Assembly: GCF_014133895.1 (NCBI RefSeq)
Contig: NC_050728.1
Coordinates: forward strand, 62,001-126,000
DNA length: 64,000 nt
From: Torulaspora globosa
Taxonomy: Eukaryota; Ascomycota; Saccharomycetes; Saccharomycetales; Saccharomycetaceae
Direction: 5' to 3'
Shown: one piece after another, positions 29,149-37,480 of the stretch
Layout: each line of letters opens with the position of its first letter
How positions within the stretch are numbered: the first letter of the stretch is position 1
Made by a program: the position numbers and the translations under genes
The notes under the pieces: model-generated
Told to the model about the DNA's origin: nothing
What the model saw: the letters and a program-made list of their open reading frames with translations, nothing else
The model's database searches: none

Positions 29149-29262
29149 GTACCATCCTGTTGATCTTCCAGATCATCTTCAAAGCTCTACATTATACCTG
29201 ATAAATCGTCATTGCTTCATTTCACAAGAACATCTATTCAGTATCGACCTGAGTGGTTCATG
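29149..29262 (-). repeat. Inverted duplication of internal WHO-B sequence
   Basis: 29149-29212 is the reverse complement of 28660-28737 (acidic-insert region, minus one 15-bp unit), for example tatacctgataaatcgtcat. 29213-29262 is the reverse complement of about 28512-28562 (tcacaaga-catct-ttcagtat). The roughly 95 bp that separate the two source pieces are missing. The inverted block joins directly to FBA1 coding sequence at 29263. Confidence 0.8.
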
Positions 29263-29400
29263 GGAGGAAATCCCTCGGGAGAAGACAGTCCAAACAAGAA
29301 GTACTTTGACCCAAGAGTCTGGGTCAGAGAGGGCGAAAAGACCATGTCCAAGAGAATTGCCGTTGCCTTGGAAGACTTCAGAACCACCAACACTCTGTAA
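29263..29400 (+). pseudogene. FBA1: FBA1 3' coding fragment (last 45 codons)
   Basis: Reads GGNPSGEDSPNKKYF then DPRVWVREGEKTM and ends FRTTNTL-stop, matching the C-terminus of class II fructose-bisphosphate aldolase of yeast (S. cerevisiae ends with DPRVWVREGEKTMGAKI and FRTTNTL). The frame is intact through the TAA stop at 29398-29400. No promoter or aldolase body is attached; upstream is antisense WHO sequence. In known WHO elements such a piece serves to replace the end of the FBA1 target gene after cleavage. Confidence 0.92.
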
Positions 29401-29435
29401 GTGAGTTTTTATTATGACTAAATAAGTTTACTTTT

Positions 29436-30077
29436 GTTGAAATATTTTACTGAATGATTGACGTTTAAGCAAAGGTGTCTCCACCTCCGCAGGACAGCTC
29501 GCTAACGCGTTCCACATCGCATCAAACACACGCGAGTACCCTGTTGCCACAGACCTGCGACGATGGGCCGGCGCCCCCTGGGGGCATTGTGGCATTATGA
29601 CCCCTGGTGGCCCCCTGGTCAACATGAGCACCCGCATATTAGCTTGTCGTATGCTAATACGCGGCATTTAACCTTACATGATCGTTCCTGGCAACTGCAG
29701 GAGACAGGAAACTGAAAAGCGGCTTCCCGAAAGGAGCACTTTTTCCCTTTTCGTACATTACAACCTGCAAAGGGAAAGAAGATCTTCAATTTAGGTGCGT
29801 GCCTCCCAACAAAGTTGAAACTATACACTCTAAAAAGCTAGCCACTCCATATACGGTCTATTCATGCCAAAAGAGGAAAGAGTTGGTGCCTACAGGGATG
29901 CCAACAGGAAAATCACCAGGTGAAATGCAGTACGACAGAGTTCAAGGATCTGGCGCGGATGCTGGCAATCAGGTGGTAAACACCCGCATCGTTTCCTGGG
30001 CTCGATAATACCATATAAAGAGTAGGGAGAACTTATGATAACTTCAGAGAACTAGTGTGAAAAGAACCAAGTTCAAA
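29436..30077 (+). other. Intergenic region before the GPI protein gene
   Basis: About 640 bp with no gene recognised. It has a GC-rich patch of C and G runs (29565-29620, for example ggcgccccctgggggcattg). A TATA-like catataaaga (30012-30021) lies about 60 bp before the ATG at 30078. Chance ORFs only. Confidence 0.45.
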
Positions 30078-31706
30078 ATGGTGTCTAAAACTATCTTTGG
30101 ATTATTGGCATTGGCCACCGCTTCTGTGGCTAATGCTGCTTACACTTTCACTGTCCCCATCCAGTATCAAAGCGAAATTGTCGTTTCTTCCTACTTTAGA
30201 AACGGTAATGACAAAGTATCCGTGACCGCTAGTAATGACGGTTTGCAAATTACTGTTGATGCGGACACTAGCCAGGTCTGTAACATTTTGGAGTCAGGTA
30301 TGGTTGTCTATGCTGTTGATGGCGCTACCGCGAACACCTTGTTGTCGTGGAATCAATACGACGTTTTCCACTTGGTTGATGGCAACGGAAACAATGTGCA
30401 ATGGACCTCCACCAATGCGCAGACTTGCCCAGTGGCTGGTAGCTCCGTTGCAGGTGGCTCCTCTGTGACCGGCTCTTTTAGCGCTACTGCATCTCAAGGC
30501 GGTTTTTCAGTTAGTGGCTCATCTCAAGGTGGTTTTTCAGTTAGTGGCTCATCTCAAGGAACCGTTTCTACTGCCTCTTCTCAAGCAGGCTCGGCAATAA
30601 TCAAATCTTCGGGTGCCTCTTCCGCTGTCAGTTCCTCTCAGCTAACTGGTGCCGCATCCCTCACTCAGCTTATCACATCTTCCTCGTTTCCTTTGGCTCC
30701 TTCTACTACCATGTCTGTTACCACCAAGACAATCAACGGAGTTGTCTCTGAGTACACTACCTATTGCCCATTCACCACCGCTGGTAAGATGGAATCTGTT
30801 GTGACTTATGCTAACGTGTTCACTACTACCATCAGCGGCAAAGAGTCTGTCTACACTACTTTCTTCCCGGTTTCGACCCAATTGAAAGCCTCCGCCACTG
30901 CTACTGGTATCAAGGCTACTGCAGCACCAGCACTGACGACAGTGACCACGACGATCAACGGCATCGAGACTGTGTACACTACCACATGTCCTTTGTCCAA
31001 GGGTTCGTATGTCACCAGCGCTGAAGGTTCAACCAGTGTGATTACCACCACCATCAACGGAAAGGAGACTGTTTTCACCTCAGTCTTCCCAGTGGCAACT
31101 ATCACAGGCTCGAAGTCAAGTACTACTTCTGTCGTCACTACCACCGTTAACGGCCAAGAGACTATCTACACCACTGTTTGCCCAGTGGGAGCTGCTTCTG
31201 GTTCTCAACTAGTTCCAAGTACTACCTCCGTCGTTACCACCACTGTCAACGGTCAGCAGTCCATTTACACCACTGTCTGCCCAATCCAGACTTCCGCAGT
31301 CGGAAAGACCACGGTTGTTGTAACCACTTCCGAAAACGGTTCGAAGACTGTTTACACTAGCGTTTATCTGGTCACCTCGAAGGGTCAAGCTGCCCAGCAG
31401 ACCTCCGCTGTCGCCATCACCTCAAACAGTCAAAAGGCTGTCTACAGCAGTGTGGTTCCAGCCAACTCCGTTGCTACTGGGCAGGTTACTACCGTGATCA
31501 CCACCACTCAAAACGGTTCCAAGACAGCTTACACCACCACTGCACAAGCTACAGCTGGTGCTGGCTCGTCTATCGCTGTGCAGTCCTCTGGCCACTCATC
31601 TTCGCTAACCGCCTTGATCAGCACCTACCAAGGTGCCGCTGCTGCAGCCTCGAGTCCAATGCTGACAATCTTGGCTCTGATTGCTGGTTCCGTCTTCTTG
31701 GCTTAA
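30078..31706 (+). CDS. GPI-anchored, Thr/Ser-rich cell-wall protein with repeated YTTxCP units
   Basis: 542 residues from the ATG at 30078. A signal peptide (MVSKTIFGLLALATASVANA) is followed by a compact N-terminal domain of about 110 residues (AYTFTVPIQYQSEIVV... with two cysteines) that I do not recognise. Ser/Gly repeats QGGFSVSGSS follow, then nine imperfect units of the form TTTxNGxxxxYTTxCP. The C-terminus is hydrophobic (SSPMLTILALIAGSVFLA), as for GPI attachment. The YTTxCP motif occurs in yeast wall proteins such as Ccw12, Sed1 and Egt2. It has no counterpart at this position in S. cerevisiae and stands directly after WHO-B. Wall location is well supported; an adhesin role is only possible. 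Confidence 0.75.
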   Translation: MVSKTIFGLLALATASVANAAYTFTVPIQYQSEIVVSSYFRNGNDKVSVTASNDGLQITVDADTSQVCNILESGMVVYAVDGATANTLLSWNQYDVFHLVDGNGNNVQWTSTNAQTCPVAGSSVAGGSSVTGSFSATASQGGFSVSGSSQGGFSVSGSSQGTVSTASSQAGSAIIKSSGASSAVSSSQLTGAASLTQLITSSSFPLAPSTTMSVTTKTINGVVSEYTTYCPFTTAGKMESVVTYANVFTTTISGKESVYTTFFPVSTQLKASATATGIKATAAPALTTVTTTINGIETVYTTTCPLSKGSYVTSAEGSTSVITTTINGKETVFTSVFPVATITGSKSSTTSVVTTTVNGQETIYTTVCPVGAASGSQLVPSTTSVVTTTVNGQQSIYTTVCPIQTSAVGKTTVVVTTSENGSKTVYTSVYLVTSKGQAAQQTSAVAITSNSQKAVYSSVVPANSVATGQVTTVITTTQNGSKTAYTTTAQATAGAGSSIAVQSSGHSSSLTALISTYQGAAAAASSPMLTILALIAGSVFLA

Positions 31707-31762
31707 ATAGACTGACGTGTTTAAGATATACAGTTCTAAGACTAACTATTATAGCAACAGAT

Positions 31763-32497
<735 letters not shown>

Positions 32498-33511
32498 ATG
32501 GGGTTGTTGTCGGATCATCCGCACACTGCCATCACAGATACGATAGATCGGGTTGTTTCGACGAAGGAGTACGCTTTGGAGGTGGATCTGGGGACAGTGG
32601 TGGGGCTAATCAGGAACGGAGCGAGTGATTATGAGTATATTACCAACCAGCGGGAGGCAGCCAGGGTTTTGAGGAAGAAGCTGAAGTACGGAAATCGGCT
32701 GCAGCAGTCGCGGTCGCTGGACTTGTTGGACTTGTTTGTTTCACAAGGGATCAGGTTTGGAGCACTGTACAACGACGACAAGCTGGTCGACAGACTGAGC
32801 GGGATTGCGTTGAACAGGGTGCCAGACTCCCGGGGCAGCCGATACAATAGCAAGATTGTGAAGAAGTGTGCAAACTATGTGTTGAGTTGGTGCAATTATA
32901 TCGAGGAATCGGGACAGCAGTCGAATCGCAGTTATGCTAGTTTTGTGGAGCTCGGAAGGAGCGTCAAGAGACGCTACTCGAACGCTCAGCAGAGGCGCGG
33001 AAGGTCGAACTTTATGGATGACCAGGCGGATGAATCTATCCACGCCTCGCAGCAGAGCGATCCGGATCAGCTCTATGGAATCCCGCGGATCGACATCAAG
33101 AAGTCCGCGCCAGCGATGCGTGTGGTGATCAGCGATGCATTGGCCGCGGCCGTTGCGTTAAAGAACGCGCTGATGGTGTTGCCCCAGGGCAAGAGCTCCA
33201 CGGACGACGAGGAAGCCACCGCCAGGTTCATCCAAGCGAGAGCCCTTAGACGGAAGATCCTCAGATACTTGCAACTGGTCACCGAGGGAGAATTTTTGGG
33301 CAGTCTCATCCACGCCAACGACGAGCTTGTCAGCGCATTGGCAGAGTACGATGAGAAGAGCGCTGAATCCGCGGAGTCGAGCAGCGAGGAGCTTTATTCT
33401 GATGAAGATGGGGACGGCAGAAGCAGCGAAGATGACTACGATAGCCGCTCGCTTGCTTCTACACAGCCATCTACCGCTTCCAACCCTTTTGGAGACCATA
33501 ACAAGATATGA
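32498..33511 (+). CDS. LSB5: Lsb5, VHS/GAT-domain actin and endocytosis adaptor
   Basis: 337 residues (S. cerevisiae 354). The N-terminal VHS/ENTH-like domain covers about 1-150 (AARVLRKKLKYGNRLQQSRS, LDLLDLFVSQG); a GAT-like three-helix region is at about 200-290 (ARFIQARALRRKILRYLQLV). The tail is acidic and serine-rich and contains NPFGDH, an NPF motif that EH-domain proteins bind. Lsb5 links Las17/WASP, Sla1 and Arf3 with ubiquitin at endocytic sites. Order GRX-LSB5-MXR2 is conserved. Confidence 0.9.
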   Translation: MGLLSDHPHTAITDTIDRVVSTKEYALEVDLGTVVGLIRNGASDYEYITNQREAARVLRKKLKYGNRLQQSRSLDLLDLFVSQGIRFGALYNDDKLVDRLSGIALNRVPDSRGSRYNSKIVKKCANYVLSWCNYIEESGQQSNRSYASFVELGRSVKRRYSNAQQRRGRSNFMDDQADESIHASQQSDPDQLYGIPRIDIKKSAPAMRVVISDALAAAVALKNALMVLPQGKSSTDDEEATARFIQARALRRKILRYLQLVTEGEFLGSLIHANDELVSALAEYDEKSAESAESSSEELYSDEDGDGRSSEDDYDSRSLASTQPSTASNPFGDHNKI

Positions 33512-33574
33512 ACGGAACAATCCCGAGCTCAACCCAAATTTGTAAACACTAACACTCCATATGTAATATTATAA

Positions 33575-34057
33575 CTAATTTTTTGCAAATTTCAACGATG
33601 CACTGTTCACACAGTGTCTGGCATCAGTAGGATGGTTGAACATTTTCTGCCATCCCTCGCCTTCAAATACGTGGCCCAGATGGCCGCCGCACCTGCCGCA
33701 GCATATCTCGACTCTCTCCATGCCCAGCGACGAGTCTCGGTGGTATGTCAACGCATCCTTCGACACCTCCTGGTAGAAAGCTGGCCAGCCGCAGCCAGAG
33801 TCGAACTTGGCGCCGCTTGAATATAGCGGAGCATCACAGTTAGCACAGTGGTACGTTCCCTCCTCCTTGTTGTTTAGATAGGTCCCTGTATAGGGTCTCT
33901 CAGTGCCCTTATCCCTAAGCACCGACAACTGTTCGGGAGTCAGGTCGGGATTCCACTTGGTCGTCATGATGGCTTTGGTAACGTGAAATTGTCTAGTCCT
34001 CAGGCAGCTCAGGGCTCTGGAACCTCCATGAGACAGCGAGCGAACGCTTCTGAACAT
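33575..34057 (-). CDS. MXR2: Mitochondrial methionine-R-sulfoxide reductase
   Basis: 160 residues. The first 30 are basic and serine/arginine-rich (MFRSVRSLSHGGSRALS), a likely mitochondrial presequence. The MsrB domain follows: structural zinc cysteines in CANC and CGRCGG, GCGWPAFY, GHLGHVF, and the catalytic RHCVNSASL near the C-terminus. It reduces the R form of methionine sulfoxide. S. cerevisiae Mxr2 (YCL033C) has 168 residues. Divergent from EMI1 with only 134 bp between start codons. Confidence 0.95.
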   Translation of the reverse strand: MFRSVRSLSHGGSRALSCLRTRQFHVTKAIMTTKWNPDLTPEQLSVLRDKGTERPYTGTYLNNKEEGTYHCANCDAPLYSSGAKFDSGCGWPAFYQEVSKDALTYHRDSSLGMERVEICCGRCGGHLGHVFEGEGWQKMFNHPTDARHCVNSASLKFAKN

Positions 34058-34191
34058 CTTTCCTGTAGCACACGCAGCTTATATAGGCAGAATTTTCGCC
34101 CATCTTCCTTGTAGAAAACCATCGCAAAGCCATCGTTGCTGAGCAAAGACCCATTGCAAGTGCCATACGCCTTCTAGCGCACCATTTAACC

Positions 34192-34449
34192 ATGTCCACG
34201 AAGTATCCCAGCACGATGAAGTGTATGGAGGCGTTTGATCAGTTGACAGTCTGCTACTCCGTAGGCGGACAGTTCCGCAGCTACTACAGATACGGTGAGT
34301 TCGATGCGTGCCAGAAACCGCTGGCCAAGCTGAAGTTCTGTCTAATGCACGGCAGAGATCCTGTGAAGGTTCAAGAGTGGCATAAACAGCAGATAGAGTA
34401 CAACAAGAGCCACAGAGGAACGTCGGACGACATATGGAAAGAACGCTGA
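34192..34449 (+). CDS. EMI1: Emi1, small twin-CX9C protein (DUF3128)
   Basis: 85 residues, much shorter than the 187 given for S. cerevisiae Emi1 (YDR512C). It carries a twin CX9C arrangement: Cys-MEAFDQLTV-Cys and Cys-QKPLAKLKF-Cys, separated by SVGGQFRSYYRYGEFDA. Twin CX9C proteins are usually folded in the mitochondrial intermembrane space by Mia40. EMI1 was found as needed for early meiotic induction; the molecular role is unclear. The short form looks complete (ATG at 34192, stop TGA), so the extra S. cerevisiae residues may be a later extension. Confidence 0.85.
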   Translation: MSTKYPSTMKCMEAFDQLTVCYSVGGQFRSYYRYGEFDACQKPLAKLKFCLMHGRDPVKVQEWHKQQIEYNKSHRGTSDDIWKER

Positions 34450-34540
34450 GCGGCGCTCTTAGCAAATACGCGAATCGATGGAATCCCAGGCACTACCCAG
34501 CTCCTGAGATCTGCCTGGCATTGTTGCGCTAGGTCGGGTT

Positions 34541-34653
34541 CGTCGTAGCGTTACGACGACCGCTCTCCTGTCAGAGCGGTCGCTGGCTGTCAAGAATCTA
34601 GCGATGGGGTCGCAAACAGTCAATTGATCCCTGGAGGGCTCCTCCAGCGCTAG
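34541..34653 (+). other. Run of perfect hairpins between EMI1 and STE50
   Basis: Three stems in a row: CGTCGTA/TACGACG (34541-34558, 7 bp, loop gcgt), GACCGCTCT/AGAGCGGTC (34558-34581, 9 bp, 6-nt loop) and CTGGAGG/CCTCCAG (34631-34647, 7 bp, loop gct). The last lies within a CTAGCG...CGCTAG pair (about 34598 to 34653). None has mismatches. It may be a structured 3' UTR of EMI1, a 5' leader of STE50 or an unannotated RNA. No tRNA or known snoRNA pattern fits. Confidence 0.5.
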
Positions 34654-34788
34654 TAAGCCCATTCTTATGGTTTATAGTAGAACGTATATAGTTATTTAGG
34701 AAGGTCCGTCCTAATATAAGCTTCGATGGGCTAGGTCAGAACCGGATCATTATGGAAGATCAGCGGATGCTGAAGGTTGCTCGAATCT

Positions 34789-35736
34789 ATGTCTAGTAAT
34801 CAAGAGCATCCAGTGGAAAGTCTGGAAGCCGCAGACGCGCCATTGATCACGGATGATTTCACTAAGTGGACGGTAGACGAAGTGACCTCTTGGTGCGTTT
34901 CTTCGCTGGAAATTGCTACAGATGATCCTGTTATCGAGCGAATGAGGGAAAATGGCGTCTCTGGAGAATTGCTTCCTGAGCTGACGTTTGATGATTGCAA
35001 GGAATTATGCGGTGAAGATTTGAACAAAGCAGTACGACTGAAAGTGCTCCTGAATAGGCTTCAGAATGATGCTGACAGGGAATCCAAGCTGGAAGAACAA
35101 CAGCAGCATATGGTGGTAACGCTCAGAAACTTATACTCTACGGTTTCGCAGAAATTGCAAGAATATCAGACGCAGTACGCTAAGCTGAGATTGGACGTGT
35201 TGGAACTAGTGAAAACCTCGAACGTAAGTCCTAAGATTCCGGCACATGAAACGCCATCCCACGCAGTGCAGCCATCGGAGGATTATTTCGGCGGTCCACA
35301 TCAGCCGGCGGACTACATCAGCACAAACTTCGCAACTCCGGTCCCACTTTCATCGATGCCCCGTAAGTCGAGCAGTCTATCAACCAGGCCGCCTCCAAAC
35401 AGGTCTGCATCGTCGCATTTGAATGACACACCTGCTGGCGCAATTTCCAACGAACCACTGAAGCAATTGCGGGCGTCAAAGGAAGATTCCTGTGAGAAAA
35501 TACTGAAGAACGCAATGAAAAGACATAATTTGGCCGATCACGACTGGAGACAATACGTGCTGGTCATATGCTATGGTGACCAAGAGCGAATCTTAGAGTT
35601 GGAGGAAAAACCAGTAGTTATTTTCAAGAACCTGAAGCAACAAGGGCTGCATCCAGCCATCATGTTGAGAAGAAGAGGCGACTTCGAAGAATTGAATATG
35701 GGTGGCGAGAGCGCCACACCGGGAGGTAGATTGTGA
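34789..35736 (+). CDS. STE50: Ste50, SAM- and RA-domain MAP kinase adaptor
   Basis: 315 residues from the ATG at 34789 (MSSNQEHPVE; the frame is open from a TTG 12 bp upstream). SAM domain at about 20-90 (FTKWTVDEVTSWCVSSLEI), a coiled coil at about 90-145 (EEQQQHMVVTLRNLYSTVSQ), a Ser/Pro-rich linker, and a Ras-association domain at about 230-305 (CEKILKNAMKRHNLADHDWR). It tethers Ste11 to Cdc42/Opy2 in the mating, filamentation and osmotic pathways. S. cerevisiae Ste50 (YCL032W) has 346 residues, the difference being mostly in the linker. Confidence 0.94.
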   Translation: MSSNQEHPVESLEAADAPLITDDFTKWTVDEVTSWCVSSLEIATDDPVIERMRENGVSGELLPELTFDDCKELCGEDLNKAVRLKVLLNRLQNDADRESKLEEQQQHMVVTLRNLYSTVSQKLQEYQTQYAKLRLDVLELVKTSNVSPKIPAHETPSHAVQPSEDYFGGPHQPADYISTNFATPVPLSSMPRKSSSLSTRPPPNRSASSHLNDTPAGAISNEPLKQLRASKEDSCEKILKNAMKRHNLADHDWRQYVLVICYGDQERILELEEKPVVIFKNLKQQGLHPAIMLRRRGDFEELNMGGESATPGGRL

Positions 35737-35750
35737 CATTATTACGTAAT

Positions 35751-36638
35751 TTAGGTATATGGATTGAATTTTTTCTTGGCCTTCATGATCTTTATCTTTT
35801 CTTGGTCATCTTTGAACTTTCTCAACAGCTCATTAATCTCCTGCTTCTTTCTCTCTCTAATCTGAAACCTGTAAAAATCTTTCTTGGCTTTCTTATCGAC
35901 TGCCGTCGGTGTCCTTATTTTAGTTTCATGCTTGGACAACGGATTTTTCTTCAAGATCTTCTTCTTGATCGAATTCAACGATTTTGTGTTCTTACCGACC
36001 ACCAGCGTGAAGCCGTCCTCATCCACAATCGAACTCTGTACAGCCTCTTGAGCTTCCTGCTCGCGCTGTTCAAAAAGCTTCATGTGCGTGTATATGTCCT
36101 CCTTCAGATGCTCGATGTCTATAGGTTTGTAGAAATTCAGAAACGTTTCAATCGAAGGTGATTGGTATTGCCATTCTATAATCTGGGCCCGTTTACTTGA
36201 GCAATATTTCCTCAGTGCGTTCCAGCAGTTCTCGACACTTGCCTCATCGACAAACTTCAGAAGCGCCGTATTTCTCGGCGTATACCTTACCTCGCTCGAA
36301 TCTTCCGTCTTCATCAGATCAGAAGTTAATGCAGATAAATCGACCTCTTGTAATCCAAACTCATCGTTATAAAGCAGATCTTCTATGTGAGAAACCGTAT
36401 TCGCCTGTGAGCATATTTTTTTAAAAGCGGACCTCATACTCTCCAAATTAGTCAGCAGCGGGAGATTTACTATGAATAAGCTATTCTGCTCCTTATTTAG
36501 CTTCGTTTGGTGCTTTCTAACAAACATGTAATGGTAACCGGCCATATCATCCTTTAAAAGTTTACTTTCCGGCAGCATAAAAGGCACCACAAGGAACCCA
36601 TTTTTCATGGACTCAACACCGCTAGGTTGCACCACCAT
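35751..36638 (-). CDS. RRP7: Rrp7, ribosome small-subunit assembly factor
   Basis: 295 residues (S. cerevisiae 297). An N-terminal RRM-like fold is followed by an insertion (NSLFIVNLPLLTNLESMRSA; TALLKFVDEASVENCWNALR) and the C-terminal Rrp7 helical domain with very basic repeats (FRFQIRERKKQEINELLRKF type). It belongs to the 90S pre-ribosome and is needed for 18S rRNA processing in the nucleolus. Convergent with STE50 (15 bp apart). An RRPE motif lies upstream. Confidence 0.95.
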   Translation of the reverse strand: MVVQPSGVESMKNGFLVVPFMLPESKLLKDDMAGYHYMFVRKHQTKLNKEQNSLFIVNLPLLTNLESMRSAFKKICSQANTVSHIEDLLYNDEFGLQEVDLSALTSDLMKTEDSSEVRYTPRNTALLKFVDEASVENCWNALRKYCSSKRAQIIEWQYQSPSIETFLNFYKPIDIEHLKEDIYTHMKLFEQREQEAQEAVQSSIVDEDGFTLVVGKNTKSLNSIKKKILKKNPLSKHETKIRTPTAVDKKAKKDFYRFQIRERKKQEINELLRKFKDDQEKIKIMKAKKKFNPYT

Positions 36639-36720
36639 AACAGATCAATTTGAAGCTCTCAACTGCAGTTGGCATCGTTTGCATCTTGCCATTAACTTGC
36701 TTACAATGATAAGTTAAGTC

Positions 36721-36728
36721 AAAAATTT
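36721..36728 (+). promoter_or_regulatory. RRPE motif upstream of RRP7
   Basis: AAAAATTT, the ribosomal-RNA-processing element, lies 83 bp before the RRP7 ATG, in accord with a ribosome-biogenesis gene. No clear PAC (GCGATGAG) was seen nearby. Confidence 0.5.
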
Positions 36729-36880
36729 CAGCTAAGCGTCTTCGTGCGGCGTGATGCTATATACAAGGGCCTTCTAACAAGGCCATAGGAGTCCTATAAA
36801 AAGAGGCCTGAAGTTGACGATTTGAAGCCATTGGGCTCTCAGTCTAGTGTCTTTGCGTCTCCAAACATGGCTGAGGAAGA

Positions 36881-37291
36881 TCAGTTGTTGTCGTCGTCCG
36901 CAACTTTGCCGTCGCGGACCTGCTGGGTCTCCTTCATCAGCTCGTAGAGTTGAACCACTTGCTCCGGTGACAGCTTCTCGAGCACTTCGGAGGTCAGTGT
37001 GCCCTCCAGCCAGTCACCTTTGCTGATAAGGTGCAAATAATCTTGCCAGCTGGCAAGAAATCCAACGATATGAAGCGGGTTGTCGATACCTTTATGTAGC
37101 TTGAATTCATTCTTCACGTAGTTATCCCCAAGCTCTCTCTGCAGTACGGGCAGGTTCTTGTGCTCTCGTAAGATTCTTCTGTATAGATGCAGCGGTGGGA
37201 GTAATGGTTGGCTTTCAGTCGCTCTTCTTCCCCGGCGTGCAGCCTGCAGCACCGAACTTGCTCTCTGTAACTGTGTACAATTGGCTCTCAT
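36881..37291 (-). CDS. SDH7: Sdh7/Acn9, succinate dehydrogenase assembly factor
   Basis: 136 residues. An arginine- and alanine-rich mitochondrial presequence (about 1-30) precedes the LYR-family signature [10 protein letters not shown], then [11 protein letters not shown] and [12 protein letters not shown], all typical of SDHAF3/Acn9. The protein protects the iron-sulfur subunit Sdh2 during assembly in the mitochondrial matrix. Same length as S. cerevisiae Acn9 (YDR511W). Position between RRP7 and HIS4 is the interleaved ancestral order. Confidence 0.93.
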   Translation of the reverse strand: MRANCTQLQRASSVLQAARRGRRATESQPLLPPLHLYRRILREHKNLPVLQRELGDNYVKNEFKLHKGIDNPLHIVGFLASWQDYLHLISKGDWLEGTLTSEVLEKLSPEQVVQLYELMKETQQVRDGKVADDDNN

Positions 37292-37480
37292 TTGAACCGG
37301 ACGGCTTCGAAATCCTCTGTCTCGAAGGGGTCTGTTCCGATAGAAACGTTTAAACTATACTTGTATTTGATACACTCGGACCCGCTACGCTGCTGTGTCC
37401 GTAGGCCAGAAAAGCCGACTTTCTATCGGATGGTAAGACATTATTTCATACATGCGGGTCTATCTAATTCTTGGGCAGGA

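Larger units (their letters stand above)
26852..29435 (+). mobile_element. WHO-B: near full-length but inactive WHO element with FBA1 3' end
   Basis: In order: an FBA1-like stop region (26852-26885); a 480-bp control region shared with WHO-A, with TATAAAAG at 27328-27335; a frameshifted endonuclease gene (27374-29140); an inverted piece of the same gene (29149-29262); and the true FBA1 3' coding end with stop and about 35 bp of 3' flank (29263-29435). Known WHO elements of Torulaspora and Lachancea home into FBA1 and carry a substitute FBA1 3' end. Here the element sits instead between GFD2 and a GPI protein gene, with no FBA1 body nearby. Confidence 0.8.

Noticed and set aside
34541..34653. 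tRNA or H/ACA snoRNA
   Set aside because: No A/B box, no 7-bp acceptor pairing, and no clear hinge or terminal ACA in the right spacing; kept only as an unexplained hairpin run.
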